From a virus, in the IMG/VR virus record IMGVR_UViG_3300030331_004689, positions 1-29,082 of that record: a DNA stretch of 29,082 nucleotides. One strand, 5' to 3'. Each line of letters opens with the position of its first letter. The first letter of the stretch is position 1. Shown here piece by piece: positions 1 through 5,886 of this stretch. Below the pieces are notes generated by a model, which saw only the letters and a list, made by a program, of their open reading frames with translations, did not search any database and was not told where the DNA came from. The position numbers and the translations under genes are program-made.

Positions 1-99
1 GGACGACTTGTATACCCGAAGAAGCACGCCGACGGCAATGCTCAAGGCTGTCATCTGCTTCCACGCCTACATGTGTCTTCGTAGCTGGATGGACGAGCG
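1..99. repeat. Direct terminal repeat, left copy (contig circularity)
   Basis: These 99 bases are identical to positions 28984-29082. A reading frame that is open at the right end continues in frame through this copy to a stop at 191-193, so the two ends join seamlessly. A length of exactly 99 fits an assembler overlap on a circular or circularly permuted genome better than a packaged terminal repeat. Confidence 0.95.
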
Positions 100-193
100 C
101 GAGATATCGAACATGCTCGGATTCAGCCTGAACGGCTTTAAGTCCGCACGATACAGAGGGAGGGACATCAATGGGTCAGTTGTCACGCGATAA
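1..193 (+). CDS. DnaA domain IV-like HTH protein, C-terminal part (gene crosses contig junction)
   Basis: This is the C-terminal part of a gene that starts at ATG 28844; joined across the 99-bp overlap it encodes about 110 residues. The visible part has a helix (AVICFHAYMCLRSW) followed by a helix-turn-helix-like segment (DEREISNMLGFSLNGFKSA). The spacing resembles domain IV of the replication initiator DnaA, where an ARQIAMYL-type helix precedes the DNA-binding HTH. There is no AAA+ part, so it would bind DNA without being an ATPase. The gene closes the replication module and overlaps the nuclease start at 171 by 23 bases. The DnaA-C resemblance is by eye; a generic phage HTH protein is the alternative. 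Confidence 0.6.
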   Translation, partial: DDLYTRRSTPTAMLKAVICFHAYMCLRSWMDEREISNMLGFSLNGFKSARYRGRDINGSVVTR

Positions 194-512
194 AGGGAAG
201 CGCAACGAGCGGGCAGCGGCTGCGGTTTGGCAGAAGACCACCGGGCACCCGGCACGTCGGTCGGTTCAATACTGCGGCAGCGATGGAACTGCCGACCTTA
301 TCGCCCAGCCCGGTCTTCATATTGAGGTGAAGGCCCGGAAATCGATCGCGGCCATCCGATTCCATGATCAGGCCGTGTCTGATGCGAAGGACGGGTCCGT
401 GCCGATAGTGTTGATGCGGGAGGACCGTGGTGAGTTCTTCCTTCTTGTCCGGATTGATGACCTCAAGAAGTTGATGGAGATCGTGGACAGTGCAGAGGCA
501 GGGTCATCCTGA
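171..512 (+). CDS. PD-(D/E)XK nuclease, putative Holliday-junction-resolvase-like
   Basis: A 113-residue protein starting at ATG 171 behind a good Shine-Dalgarno (GGGAGGGAC). It shows the core of the PD-(D/E)XK fold: a conserved basic N-terminus (KGKRNERAAA), an aspartate in GTADLI, then LHIEVKARKS, where E and K are the catalytic ExK pair. Size and layout match small phage endonucleases of the resolvase/VRR-NUC type, which cut branched DNA or help resolve concatemers before packaging. It lies downstream of the replication genes, overlapping the DnaA-C-like gene by 23 bases. The superfamily is fairly sure; the substrate (Holliday junction or other) is inference. Confidence 0.72.
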   Translation: MGQLSRDKGKRNERAAAAVWQKTTGHPARRSVQYCGSDGTADLIAQPGLHIEVKARKSIAAIRFHDQAVSDAKDGSVPIVLMREDRGEFFLLVRIDDLKKLMEIVDSAEAGSS

Positions 513-531
513 CGGAAGTCGGCTGTGGTCT

Positions 532-756
532 ATGCTCGAGACCGTCATTCTGGTCGGAGCAGCATCAGCGGTCTTCCTTGCGATTGGTCGACGAGATCAG
601 GTGATCGAAACAAACGCCCTACACATCGCCGAGCTGCGATCGATTGTGACCGAGCTAGTCCGGTCACAAGTGCTCTCGGAATCCATGAACAGCCAACAGG
701 CTACTCGCATGACCAGTCTAGAGGTACGCATCAACCGATTGGAGTCTGGTGGGTGA
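532..756 (+). CDS. Small single-pass membrane protein with coiled coil
   Basis: From ATG 532 this encodes 74 residues: an N-terminal hydrophobic helix (residues ~3-18, ETVILVGAASAVFLAI), a short basic stretch (GRR), then a charged helix rich in I/L/V at heptad-like spacing, likely a coiled coil on the other face of the membrane. A GTG at 490 with GGAG ten bases upstream would give 88 residues and is an alternative start. It opens a run of four or five small membrane proteins before the phosphoesterase. Its form recalls i-spanin or holin-like proteins, but no family is recognised. Confidence 0.55.
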   Translation: MLETVILVGAASAVFLAIGRRDQVIETNALHIAELRSIVTELVRSQVLSESMNSQQATRMTSLEVRINRLESGG

Positions 757-958
757 CGTGGAACAGTTGATCGAACTGGGCATGGGTCTGGCCGTTCCGG
801 CGCTTCTCGGGATCTTCGGGTTCCTTTGGAAGGTACACGGCAAGATCACCGCCATGGAACAACGTTTGAACGCGCACGAAGAGCGTATCGGAAGCAATAC
901 GCGGAAACTGGTGCAGCACTTCGAGAAGGCCTACACGATTCGAAAGACCATCCCGTGA
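749..958 (+). CDS. Small membrane protein, holin-like
   Basis: A 69-residue protein from GTG 749, overlapping the previous gene by 8 bases, with GGAG just upstream at 741-744. A hydrophobic segment at residues ~7-27 (ELGMGLAVPALLGIFGFLWK) is followed by a polar helix with heptad character (HGKITAMEQRLNAHEERIG) and a basic tail. One membrane span plus a cytoplasmic coiled coil is common in class III holins and in phage membrane proteins of unknown role. Position in the membrane-protein cluster supports a lysis role; function is inferred from architecture and context only. GTG 758 is a possible alternative start. Confidence 0.55.
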   Translation: MGDVEQLIELGMGLAVPALLGIFGFLWKVHGKITAMEQRLNAHEERIGSNTRKLVQHFEKAYTIRKTIP

Positions 959-1416
959 AAAGCACAACGATCGCAACTTTGATCGGTCTGACCACCGTGC
1001 AAGCCTGCTCGATGCCAAAGGTTGACGCTCTACCGGTGAAGGCATCCAACATGCTCACAGACGCTACGACGAATCATGTCGAGACTCTGACCGTTCTCAG
1101 CGCGGTCGGCGGGTTCAGCTTGGTCGCTGGGATCGTGCTCATAGCCGTCACTCGTGGGGGTCGTGGATGGCTCCCGGTCATCATTGGGGGCCTTCTGGTT
1201 CTCCTCAACTACATGGTGGCCAGCTATAGCCACCTCATCTTCTATCCGCTCGTCGTCTTCACCGGACTGATCAGCGGGGCTTGGACCTACCGCATCGTGC
1301 GGCAGATCCTCAACGAAAGGCGTACATCATGCCACTCATTGCTTTCGCCACCGGATTCTTCAGTAGCTTCTTCGGGATCGCTCTCCTCTGCTGCGCGTCC
1401 TTCCTCGCCGGAGTGA
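955..1416 (+). CDS. Predicted lipoprotein/multi-pass membrane protein
   Basis: GTG at 955 overlaps the previous stop (GTGA) and gives 153 residues. The N-terminus (TTIATLIGLTTVQAC) reads like a lipoprotein signal, with a lipobox-like VQAC placing the lipid on Cys18. Three hydrophobic segments follow at residues ~45-65, ~72-91 and ~94-112. The last ~30 residues are Ser/Pro-rich and overlap the next small gene (1329-1469) in another frame, so the tail may be incidental. A lipidated or multi-pass protein next to two holin-like proteins fits a lysis cassette (spanin or holin partner). No family is recognised. Confidence 0.55.
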   Translation: MKSTTIATLIGLTTVQACSMPKVDALPVKASNMLTDATTNHVETLTVLSAVGGFSLVAGIVLIAVTRGGRGWLPVIIGGLLVLLNYMVASYSHLIFYPLVVFTGLISGAWTYRIVRQILNERRTSCHSLLSPPDSSVASSGSLSSAARPSSPE

Positions 1417-1469
1417 TCTTCAAGACCCCGTTCCTCAAGCTGGTGACCGGCGGAAAGTTCGAGGCTTGA
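1329..1469 (+). CDS. Small hydrophobic membrane peptide
   Basis: A 46-residue peptide from ATG 1329, preceded by GAAAGG about 9 bases upstream. Almost all of it is hydrophobic: a long segment from residue ~3 to ~27 (IAFATGFFSSFFGIALLCCASF), then FKTPFLKLVTGGKFEA. It overlaps the 3' end of the preceding frame by 88 bases. It could be a holin or a membrane anchor. The clear Shine-Dalgarno and the sensible protein argue that this is real, and that the overlapping Ser/Pro-rich tail of the upstream gene may not be. No homolog is recognised. Confidence 0.5.
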   Translation: MPLIAFATGFFSSFFGIALLCCASFLAGVIFKTPFLKLVTGGKFEA

Positions 1470-1470
1470 C

Positions 1471-1665
1471 GTGTACGGCTTTCGGGCATCTCTCACACTC
1501 TTCATGATCTGCGCAGGTTCCTTCGTCGATCTGCACGGGGCGTGCACCAACGCGGATCTCGAGGCGCTGCTTGCAGATTGGTCACCATATGGCGGAAAAG
1601 CGCAGAGCCAAGATTGCAGCACTGAGCTGCACGCACGCACCGTTCACGCCTCCGACGACCGCTGA
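1471..1665 (+). CDS. Possible small secreted protein, overlaps phosphoesterase
   Basis: GTG 1471 starts one base after the previous stop and gives 64 residues. The N-terminus is signal-peptide-like (basic residue, then LTLFMICAGSFVDLHGAC), with a Cys after a small residue that could be a weak lipoprotein site. The last ~25 codons overlap the start of the phosphoesterase in another frame, which lowers confidence. If real, it could be a small outer lipoprotein (o-spanin-like) of the lysis region. The alternative is that only the phosphoesterase, with a start nearer 1571, is translated here. Confidence 0.35.
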   Translation: MYGFRASLTLFMICAGSFVDLHGACTNADLEALLADWSPYGGKAQSQDCSTELHARTVHASDDR

Positions 1666-2368
1666 ATGGTTGTTGAAGACGTTGAGCGACATCGACGGGC
1701 TGACCCACTTCGGTCACCTAGGCGACGTGTTCGAGGCCGGGGCCGCATCGGTCCACGCTGACGAGCATGAGCACGCGCTCGTCGATGAGTATGAGGCAGC
1801 GGCAGGACTCCTCCGAGACATCAGGGGAGTCCTGCCGCAGGACTGCATCCGCTGGATCAACACCGGCAACCACGACGACAACCTTCAAGCAGCCGACCCG
1901 AGACGTATACCCAAGGCGCTCAGGGGCATGGTCCACTGGAACAACCACCCGGAGTTCGGCGAGGAGTTCCGACGATGGTCGTGGCTGCCCTACTCCAAGT
2001 CCAAGAGGGCCATCATGCGTATCGGGCAAGTCCACTTCTGGCATGGCTTCGACGCCGGGGCGAACTCCGACGAACTCGAGGGCATCCAGATGATCGCGCA
2101 CGAGGGGTGGGTTCCTCACTCTTTGGCCGTCCGGGGCCACACCCATCGCCCGGTCCCCCCAACTCAGGCTAAGAGAACCGCCAAGATCCCTCTGCCATAT
2201 TGGTACGCAAACGTCGGCACCTGCGGACCGCTGGATCCCGAATGGGCAAAGCGGAAGGACACCAGCCAGTGGGGCAGCGCCGTCATCGTCGTCGACGCCA
2301 TCTGGGACAGACCTAGCCGACTCCATGGCCGCTGCTGGGACGCGGAGATCATCAGGATGCAGCCATGA
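1589..2368 (+). CDS. Calcineurin-like metallophosphoesterase
   Basis: A 259-residue protein from ATG 1589 (an upstream TTG at 1571 is possible). It carries metallophosphoesterase metal-binding motifs in order: GD at 45-46 (HLGDVFE), GNHD at 93-96, a histidine at WHGF, and GHTH at 183-186. Enzymes of this family hydrolyse phosphomono- or diesters with a two-metal centre. The first motif, usually D-x-H, here reads C14-T-H16, so the first metal-ligand aspartate is replaced by cysteine. Phage members often lie near replication or methylation genes; the substrate is unknown. The stop overlaps the next start (ATGA). Confidence 0.85.
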   Translation: MAEKRRAKIAALSCTHAPFTPPTTAEWLLKTLSDIDGLTHFGHLGDVFEAGAASVHADEHEHALVDEYEAAAGLLRDIRGVLPQDCIRWINTGNHDDNLQAADPRRIPKALRGMVHWNNHPEFGEEFRRWSWLPYSKSKRAIMRIGQVHFWHGFDAGANSDELEGIQMIAHEGWVPHSLAVRGHTHRPVPPTQAKRTAKIPLPYWYANVGTCGPLDPEWAKRKDTSQWGSAVIVVDAIWDRPSRLHGRCWDAEIIRMQP

Positions 2369-2538
2369 GAACAGCCGCTGAGAAATTCAAGGAAGACCTC
2401 GAGAAGCGTATACTCTGGTGGCGCACGGAGTTCGACCTTGACCACTACACCGCGTCCGGCGTTCTGATGGACGTGCTGATCGACCTGTTGTTCTCGAATG
2501 GAGACGACGATGAGGACGACGAAGACGAGAATGACTGA
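2365..2538 (+). CDS. Small acidic protein of unknown function
   Basis: ATG 2365 overlaps the phosphoesterase stop (ATGA), and the TGA at 2536-2538 overlaps the next start. It encodes 57 residues: an amphipathic N-terminal half (AAEKFKEDLEKRILWW), a helical middle (SGVLMDVLIDLLF) and a strongly acidic tail (NGDDDEDDEDEND). No family is recognised. The tight coupling on both sides is the main evidence that it is a gene. Acidic tails of this kind occur in DNA mimics and in small regulators, but nothing here decides between them. Confidence 0.6.
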   Translation: MRTAAEKFKEDLEKRILWWRTEFDLDHYTASGVLMDVLIDLLFSNGDDDEDDEDEND

Positions 2539-3005
2539 TGGCACATAAGGCTCGACACGTCCGGAAGCCATCATGGCGAGAGGACGGCGCGAGCTATCGC
2601 CACAAGCTCGATCAGATGCCAACGAGGTCCATCGTCCAGATACATCGCGGGGCAATGCGGATCATCTTGGAACTTGCCGAAGAAGTCGAGATGGCGGAGG
2701 ATGCCATCAACGATATCCGCTATTCGACGACTCTCGCCCGTGATGTCATTTCGGAACTCGAGCTGAGAAGCAAGAACAAGGAGCAGCCATGCAGATCCAA
2801 GCCCGGAAGATCGAAGACCTCCACCAAGACCCGGAGAACTCCCGCAAGCACGACGAGCGGAACCTCCAAGCAATCCGGGAAAGCCTCGAAGCCTTCGGCC
2901 AACAGAAGCCGATCGTCATCGACCAAGAAGGCAAAGTCGTCGCAGGGAACGGGACGCTCGAAGCAGCGAGGCAACTCGGGTGGCAAGAGATCAAGACGGT
3001 CGTGA
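2538..3005 (+). CDS. Unknown protein with a basic Ser/Lys/Arg tail overprinting the methyltransferase start
   Basis: ATG 2538 is coupled to the previous stop (TGATG). Residues 1-84 look like an ordinary protein, with a helical middle (MRIILELAEEVEMAEDAIND). Residues ~85-155 are extremely rich in S, K, R, T and G and lie over the first 72 codons of the methyltransferase gene, read in a different frame. The upstream part has no other gene, so a gene is expected here. Whether the tail is a real disordered nucleic-acid-binding extension or merely an open frame imposed by the ParB coding sequence is unclear. No family is recognised. Confidence 0.55.
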   Translation: MAHKARHVRKPSWREDGASYRHKLDQMPTRSIVQIHRGAMRIILELAEEVEMAEDAINDIRYSTTLARDVISELELRSKNKEQPCRSKPGRSKTSTKTRRTPASTTSGTSKQSGKASKPSANRSRSSSTKKAKSSQGTGRSKQRGNSGGKRSRRS

Positions 3006-4015
3006 CTCAGCTCAACGGGCCGACCCAGACCGCGTTCGCCATTGCAGACAACCGCACCGCAGAGCTAGCCGCATGGGATGACGAGAAGCTTGCCCAGTCA
3101 CTGGTCGCCCTCGAGAACGACGAGAGCATCGACGCAGCCATCACCGGGTTCGACTCCAAGGAGATCGACAAGATGGTGGAGGCTATGGTTGGAGGCACCG
3201 AGGTCATCGAGGACGAGATCCCGGAGAACGTCGAGCCGGTGACGAAGCCCGGAGACCTCTGGAAGCTCGGACGGCATCGCCTGCTCTGCGGCGACTCGAC
3301 GAACGCCGAGGACGTGGTTCGACTGATGGACGGCGAGACGGCGGATCTATGCTTTACCTCTCCACCATACGGTCTCGGATCATCAATCACGCTTAGCGGG
3401 AACCGAACGATGAGCGAGCGAGGGAACGCCTATGAGGGACACGAGGACACGCCGGAGAAATGGTTGGACCTTATGGCCGGATGGTGGTGCACGTTCGAGG
3501 GCGTCTCCGAGTGTCTCGTCGTCAATGTCCAACCGCTCGCCGGGAACAAGCGCGACGTGATGCGATGGATCGCCGACCGATCCGACCGGCTTGTCGATGT
3601 CGCAATATGGAACAAGGCCAACGGCGCACCGCAGATGGCGAGCGGAGTCCTCACGTCTTTCTTTGAGTTTCTTCTTATCTTCGGCAATCGCGAAGCCTCG
3701 AAGCGGGTTCCGTTCGCGTCATGGCATGGTACGGTCGGGAACGTCTACGACGGACCGCCGCAACGGTCGAACGAGTTCGCCGATCAACATGCCGCGACGA
3801 TGCCGACGCACTTGGTCGAGTGGATCCTAGGGACGCTCTGCGATCAGGCGAAGACCGTCGTCGATCCGTTCGCCGGGACCGGGACGACCGCGATCGTCGC
3901 CGAGCAGATGGGACGACGGTCGTTCGGCATGGAGATCGACCCGACCTACTGCGACGTGATCGTCAAGCGGTGGGAGAACCTCACCGGCGAAAAGGCTGAG
4001 CGAATCGAGGAGTGA
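2789..4015 (+). CDS. ParB-like/DNA methyltransferase fusion (N4/N6-methylating, beta-type order)
   Basis: A 408-residue two-domain protein starting at ATG 2789 behind AAGGAG. Residues ~1-110 form a ParB/sulfiredoxin-like domain (NSRKHDERNLQAI, KPIVIDQEGKVVAGNGTLEAA). Residues ~150-405 form an S-adenosylmethionine-dependent DNA methyltransferase: the catalytic motif TSPPYG at 190-195 comes before the SAM-binding DPFAGTGTT at 359-367, the beta-class order for cytosine-N4 or adenine-N6 enzymes. ParB-methylase fusions are widespread in phages and prophages, and are thought to modify phage DNA against restriction or to regulate it. No restriction endonuclease is adjacent, so it is an orphan. Target sequence unknown. 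Confidence 0.92.
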   Translation: MQIQARKIEDLHQDPENSRKHDERNLQAIRESLEAFGQQKPIVIDQEGKVVAGNGTLEAARQLGWQEIKTVVTQLNGPTQTAFAIADNRTAELAAWDDEKLAQSLVALENDESIDAAITGFDSKEIDKMVEAMVGGTEVIEDEIPENVEPVTKPGDLWKLGRHRLLCGDSTNAEDVVRLMDGETADLCFTSPPYGLGSSITLSGNRTMSERGNAYEGHEDTPEKWLDLMAGWWCTFEGVSECLVVNVQPLAGNKRDVMRWIADRSDRLVDVAIWNKANGAPQMASGVLTSFFEFLLIFGNREASKRVPFASWHGTVGNVYDGPPQRSNEFADQHAATMPTHLVEWILGTLCDQAKTVVDPFAGTGTTAIVAEQMGRRSFGMEIDPTYCDVIVKRWENLTGEKAERIEE

Positions 4016-4021
4016 GCCGAT

Positions 4022-4369
4022 ATGATCAACATGAGCCAGCAAGCGAACGATGAGAACCTGCCCGAGTGGGCTGGGGGTCAGGGGGCAGCTCCGAGCAGGG
4101 CTGCCCTCGCCACGATCCGCAGAGCTGTATCCAACGACTGGGACATCCCAGACGCATGGAAGGCCGCCCTCCCGGCGATGTGCGCCAAGATCGCCAGCGA
4201 CGAGTCCAAGGGCGACCGCGAGCGGCTCCGCGCCATCGAGATCCTTCGGGCGATGCAGCGCGACAATCTCGACGCGGCTCAAGTGCTTGATCGTGTCGAG
4301 CGGCTCGATGAGGGCCGTGCCACCGACCGGATCGAACTGGGGCCCATAGAGTGGAACCCGAACAGGTAG
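4022..4369 (+). CDS. Small protein upstream of the terminase, possible small terminase subunit
   Basis: 115 residues from ATG 4022 (ATG 4031 is also possible), seven bases after the methyltransferase stop, with GAGGAG upstream. The middle is helical (AALATIRRAVSNDWDIPDAW; ERLRAIEILRAMQRDNLDAA) and the C-terminus ends in a short segment (RIELGPIEWNPNR). A small mostly helical protein just before the large terminase is where the DNA-recognition subunit usually lies, but I do not recognise a small-terminase motif. It shares this candidacy with the next gene, which it overlaps by 19 bases. Confidence 0.6.
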   Translation: MINMSQQANDENLPEWAGGQGAAPSRAALATIRRAVSNDWDIPDAWKAALPAMCAKIASDESKGDRERLRAIEILRAMQRDNLDAAQVLDRVERLDEGRATDRIELGPIEWNPNR

Positions 4370-4638
4370 ACCATCTCGAACTGTATGAGCATCTAAGGGA
4401 CTGGGTTCGCCCCCGGCTCAGTCGGTTCCCCCGGTGGACGTTCGACGATATTCTCCACGAAGCGTATATCGTCGCCGTCGAAAAGCTGGACGGGTTTGAT
4501 TCGTCAGAGGGTAGCCCATGGTCATATGTCAGCCCACGCCTCTTCGATCCGGTGTGGACCAAGTACATCAGGCAAGACTCCGTCCGAATCGATCGGTTGC
4601 TTCGAGAATGGCGCGACACGCCACAGGATCGCTCGTGA
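4351..4638 (+). CDS. Sigma-70 region 2-like small protein
   Basis: 95 residues from GTG 4351, overlapping the preceding gene by 19 bases. The segment RFPRWTFDDILHEAYIVAVE, then KLDGFDSSEGSPWSYVSPRL, recalls region 2 of ECF-type sigma factors, where an acidic-aromatic D-D/E-helix is followed by a Trp/Tyr-rich stretch. No region 4 follows (the protein ends at DTPQDRS), so it is not a complete sigma factor. It could be a phage transcription modulator or a DNA-binding packaging protein, since it directly precedes the large terminase. The resemblance is by eye. Confidence 0.55.
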   Translation: MEPEQVDHLELYEHLRDWVRPRLSRFPRWTFDDILHEAYIVAVEKLDGFDSSEGSPWSYVSPRLFDPVWTKYIRQDSVRIDRLLREWRDTPQDRS

Positions 4639-4668
4639 AGCGTCCAAGCGACTCGAGGGGGTGGTGAG

Positions 4669-5886
4669 GTGGCGCAGGCTCCGACGCTCCAGCTCCCGAC
4701 CCCGTACCCCAAGCAGCACGCCGCGATCGCTGACTCGGCCCGGGTCGTGGTCATCGAGGCCAGCACCAAGTCAGGCAAGACCGCCGGGTGCCTCACTTGG
4801 CTGCTACAGCAGGCATGGAACACGGGCGGGCCGGGCATGGCGTTCTGGTGGGTAGCACCCGTCTACTCGCAGGCCAAAGCCATCGGGTTCGCCCGGATGA
4901 AGTCCATGCTGACCCAAGCTGACCCCCAGAAGCGTATCTGGAGCAACCACGACTCCGACCTATGGGTAGAACTTTGGAACGGTGCCCGGATCTGGTTCAA
5001 GGGCGCGGATCACACCGACAGCCTGTTCGGAGAGGACGTCTACGCGGCGGTGATCGACGAGGCGACCCGTTGCAAGGAGGACGCATGGATCGCGGTGCGT
5101 TCGACCCTGACCGCGACCCGTGGACCGGTTCGGGTCATCGGCAACGTGAAGGGGCGTCGCAACTGGGCCTTCAACCTTGCACGCCTCGCCGAGGCTGGTA
5201 CGCCCGACATGGCATACCATAAGCTCACCGCCTACGACGCGGTCGATGCCGGAGTGCTTGCTGCCGAGGAGGTTGAGGACGCCAAGCGCATCCTGCCGGA
5301 TCACATCTTCCGGGAGCTGTATCTGGCAGAGCCGACCGATGACGGTGCCAACCCCTTCGGCATCAAGTCAATCCAAGACTGCATTGCACCGACCTCGAAC
5401 CGCTCGCCGATCGTGTACGGCATAGACCTCGCCAAGTCGATCGACTACACGGCGGTGATCGGTTTGGACGATGAAGGTACTGTGGCGGTTTGTGAGCGCT
5501 GGCACGGTACGGACTGGACGACAACGATCGAGCGAATCTGCAACATCGTCGGAGATGGCTGGGCAACGGTTGACTCGACCGGCCTCGGTGATCCTGTCGT
5601 CGAGCAATTGCAGAAACGACTGCCACAGGTCGAGGGGTTCAAGTTCACCTCGACCAGCAAGCAGCAACTGATGGAGGGCCTTGCCGCCAGCATCTCCGCG
5701 CAAGAGGTCCGCTTCCCAGACAACTGGCTCCGCGCCGAGTTGGAAATCTTTGAGTTCGAGCACTCACGCACCGGGGTCCGCTACTCCGCCCCGCAAGGCA
5801 GTCACGACGATGGTGTCTGTGCATTAGCCCTTGCCGTCCGGGCGAAGGACAAGTTGGCCGGGCGCTTCTCTTATAGGATTATCTGA
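4669..5886 (+). CDS. terL: Terminase large subunit (packaging ATPase/nuclease)
   Basis: 405 residues from GTG 4669, following a G-rich Shine-Dalgarno. The N-terminal ATPase has Walker A ASTKSGKT at 31-38 and Walker B VIDEA at 128-132. The C-terminal RNase H-like nuclease shows the acidic metal ligands: D253 in YGIDLAKSID, D302 in VDSTGLGDP and D380/D381 in GSHDDGV. This motor pumps DNA into the prohead through the portal, encoded next, and cuts the concatemer. At 405 residues it is at the short end for the family, but both domains are complete. Its stop overlaps the portal start (TGATG). Confidence 0.95.
   Translation: MAQAPTLQLPTPYPKQHAAIADSARVVVIEASTKSGKTAGCLTWLLQQAWNTGGPGMAFWWVAPVYSQAKAIGFARMKSMLTQADPQKRIWSNHDSDLWVELWNGARIWFKGADHTDSLFGEDVYAAVIDEATRCKEDAWIAVRSTLTATRGPVRVIGNVKGRRNWAFNLARLAEAGTPDMAYHKLTAYDAVDAGVLAAEEVEDAKRILPDHIFRELYLAEPTDDGANPFGIKSIQDCIAPTSNRSPIVYGIDLAKSIDYTAVIGLDDEGTVAVCERWHGTDWTTTIERICNIVGDGWATVDSTGLGDPVVEQLQKRLPQVEGFKFTSTSKQQLMEGLAASISAQEVRFPDNWLRAELEIFEFEHSRTGVRYSAPQGSHDDGVCALALAVRAKDKLAGRFSYRII

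Noticed and set aside
1-99. T7-like packaged direct terminal repeat
   Set aside because: The repeat has exactly 99 bases and lies inside a coding region with seamless continuity, which fits an assembly overlap of a circular map better.
1718-2326. 202-residue minus-strand frame opposite the phosphoesterase
   Set aside because: It mirrors a gene with clear catalytic motifs; low-complexity, no recognisable motif.
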